A DNA stretch of 64,000 nt from Gossypium raimondii. Taxonomy: Eukaryota > Streptophyta > Magnoliopsida > Malvales > Malvaceae. The number at the start of each line of letters is the position of its first letter. Within the stretch, counting starts at the first letter, position 1. Location: assembly GCF_025698545.1 (NCBI RefSeq), contig NC_068571.1, forward strand, positions 49,757,733 through 49,821,732. The letters are read 5' to 3'. The notes below the pieces were generated by a model, which did no database searches, had not been told where the DNA came from, and saw nothing but the letters and a program-made list of their open reading frames with translations. The position numbers were made by a program, and so were the translations under genes. Shown one piece after another: positions 62,456-64,000 of the stretch.

Positions 62456-63159
62456 GGGTAAATTGCACTAGTAGCCACTCAATTATTAGTAAATTTCTTT
62501 TTTGTCACTCAACTATGAAAAGTTATAAAATAATCATCCAATTATATAATTTTGTTTTGTTTTTGTCACCACTCGGCTAATGGTGGCGGGTTTTAAAATT
62601 GACATAATAGCAACTTTAATTCTCTACGTTTATAAATTATGTCAACTTAATAATGATTTAAAAAAAGTTAACCTTCAACAATTACATATTGTGTAATTTG
62701 GTTCTTCTTCTTTTTTTGGTAGTTTTGCTTCTTCTTTTTTGTGGCATTGAGGGTTAATTTAAAGAATGAGAAAAATAATAATTTATTATCTTGAAATTTT
62801 GGTGCTTTCAAATTTTTTTGTATATTTTCAATCAAATTTAGCTAACAAATGTATTTTTTTTTTAGCTTTTTAGGTAAAAGGGTCATAAAGAAAAGCAAAA
62901 TTGCAAAACACACACCAAATTAAGCAATGTGTAATTGTTGAGGGTTAGATTTTTAGATTCAAGACTAAATAAACACAATGTATAAATGTTAAGGGTTAAA
63001 GTTGCTATTATGTTAATTATAAAACTTGTCACTGTTAGCAAGTTGGTGATAGAAAATGACAAAATTGAATAGTTAGGTGATCATTTTGTAACTTTTCATA
63101 CTTGGATGACTAAAAAATAAATTTACTAGTAGTTAAGTGGCTACTAATGTAGTTTACCC
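62456..63159. mobile_element. MULE-like foldback element with about 90-bp inverted repeats
   Basis: Left end GGGTAAATTGCACTAGTAGC; right end in reverse complement GGGTAAACTACATTAGTAGC. The arms continue with CCACT(C/T)AA and GTATGAAAAGTTA(C/T)AAAAT(G/A)ATCA-type phrases at high similarity for about 90 bp. Length 704 bp with no coding capacity. Confidence 0.85.
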
Positions 63160-63170
63160 TTTTTATTTAA

Positions 63171-63720
63171 GACAAACTACACTCAATCTGACTAAACTAT
63201 AAGTAAGTTTATGTTTTGATCACTTAACTTTAAAAAAATTATAAAATAGTCATTGAATTATTCGAAAGTTTTCATTTAAGTCATTGGGTTGTCAAAATCG
63301 TTGTTGTATGGCCTAATCCGTTCACACTACTTATACCAATCAAAATCTCTCCTTCCCCTTCTATTCAACAATTTTGTTTTTCTTTCATGAAACTGATTTG
63401 AAAGTCACGAATCTATAAATCAAAATCCGAACAACTTTCTTCTTCGATCTCCAACACTAATCGACAGAGCAAATCGGATCGAAGGTATGTTCTTCAACTA
63501 GTTTATGGGTACTAATCTACCATACCGATTGTCAAATATCGCTTAGAACTCGCTAATTGAACTTTAAAAAAAAACTTAGCAATCTAGTGGCTTAAGAATA
63601 GTTCAGTGACTTAAATAAAAACTTTCAAATAATTTAATAATTATTTTATAGCTTTTTGTAATTATAGGACTAAAAGCTAAACTTATTTAATAATTTAATA
63701 ACTTTAGGTGTAATTTACCT
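63171..63720. mobile_element. MULE-like foldback MITE, second copy of the 13255 element
   Basis: Matches the 13255-13781 element from end to end (ACAAACTACACTC, TTGTTGTATGGCCT, TCACGAATCTA, GGTATGTTCTTC, AGTGACTTAAATAAAAACTT). It is flanked by an A/T-rich duplication TTTTTATTTAA (63160-63170, 63721-63731), of a length typical for MULEs. It abuts the preceding element. Confidence 0.82.
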
Positions 63721-64000
63721 TTTTTATTTAATACATTGTTTTTACCGTCTCATCTTTCTGATTGCTTCGAATCTTCATGGTCCCATCTTTTAAAACGGTA
63801 AATTTTAACTTTTAACTTTTTATAATTTATAAAATTTTAAATTAGTAATATTAAAATTTTATTTTGTTTTTCATAAAATGATAAAATATAATTTAATATG
63901 TTAAAATTATAAACATATAAACTATTAAAATAATAAAATTACATTTTACTATAGTAAAATATACAGTTTAATTCTTGCCTCCAACAAAATTTTATGGCTC
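63721..64000. other. AT-rich window edge
   Basis: No feature recognised. Confidence 0.4.

Overview
This is plant nuclear DNA. It is AT-rich, its genes have many short exons with GT-AG introns, and it carries abundant LTR retrotransposon and TIR transposon debris. The gene set (plant-type glutamate receptor-like channel, REM-type B3 factor, GLUTAMINE DUMPER, alliinase-type aminotransferase) is that of a dicot. The repeat style, including 3.2-3.3 kb LTRs that start TGTAACACCCC, reminds me of cotton (Gossypium, Malvaceae). That genus call is from memory and is inference.

Seven protein-coding genes could be rebuilt exon by exon. They are: a UGNT1-like nucleotide-sugar transporter (minus, 3003-6059); a two-B3-domain REM factor (plus, 10206-11316); a MYND-finger ubiquitin protease of the UBP18/19 type (minus, 11887 to about 17279); a TAR3/TAR4-like alliinase-family aminotransferase (minus, 25604-27424); a clade-2 glutamate receptor-like channel (minus, 33151-38414); the TFIID/SAGA subunit TAF10 (minus, 45840-47683); and a GLUTAMINE DUMPER membrane protein (plus, 61510-61902). 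The exon sums are in frame for all of them. The weak points are the first exon of the transporter and the start codon of the ubiquitin protease. The genes are independent plant genes, not an operon. The only close pair is REM and UBP, which converge with about 570 bp between stop codons.

The rest is mostly transposable-element sequence. Three solo LTRs of one superfamily are resolved by their 5-bp target-site duplications (TSDs): one at 21137-24416 (AAGTC), and one at 52688-55974 (AATGG) nested inside an older, oppositely oriented one at 51541-58020 (CAAAG). The first sits inside a MULE-like foldback element (20648-25549, TSD TTTTAAAA) that ends 54 bp past the TAR4-like stop codon. Related foldback elements with GGGTAAA-type ends occur at 13255, 41368, 62456 and 63171. 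Tourist-like MITEs lie at 8263, 14398 and 58660.

The most interesting items are captured or orphaned gene pieces. A short ORF at 19371-19580 carries a clear DELLA motif (the gibberellin-receptor-binding motif of DELLA/GRAS proteins) without a GRAS domain. A FAR1-type DNA-binding-domain fragment lies beside it at 19800-20129. A methyltransferase fragment at about 29515-29775 sits between long degenerate inverted repeats, which is a Pack-MULE arrangement. No tRNA, rRNA or CRISPR feature was found.
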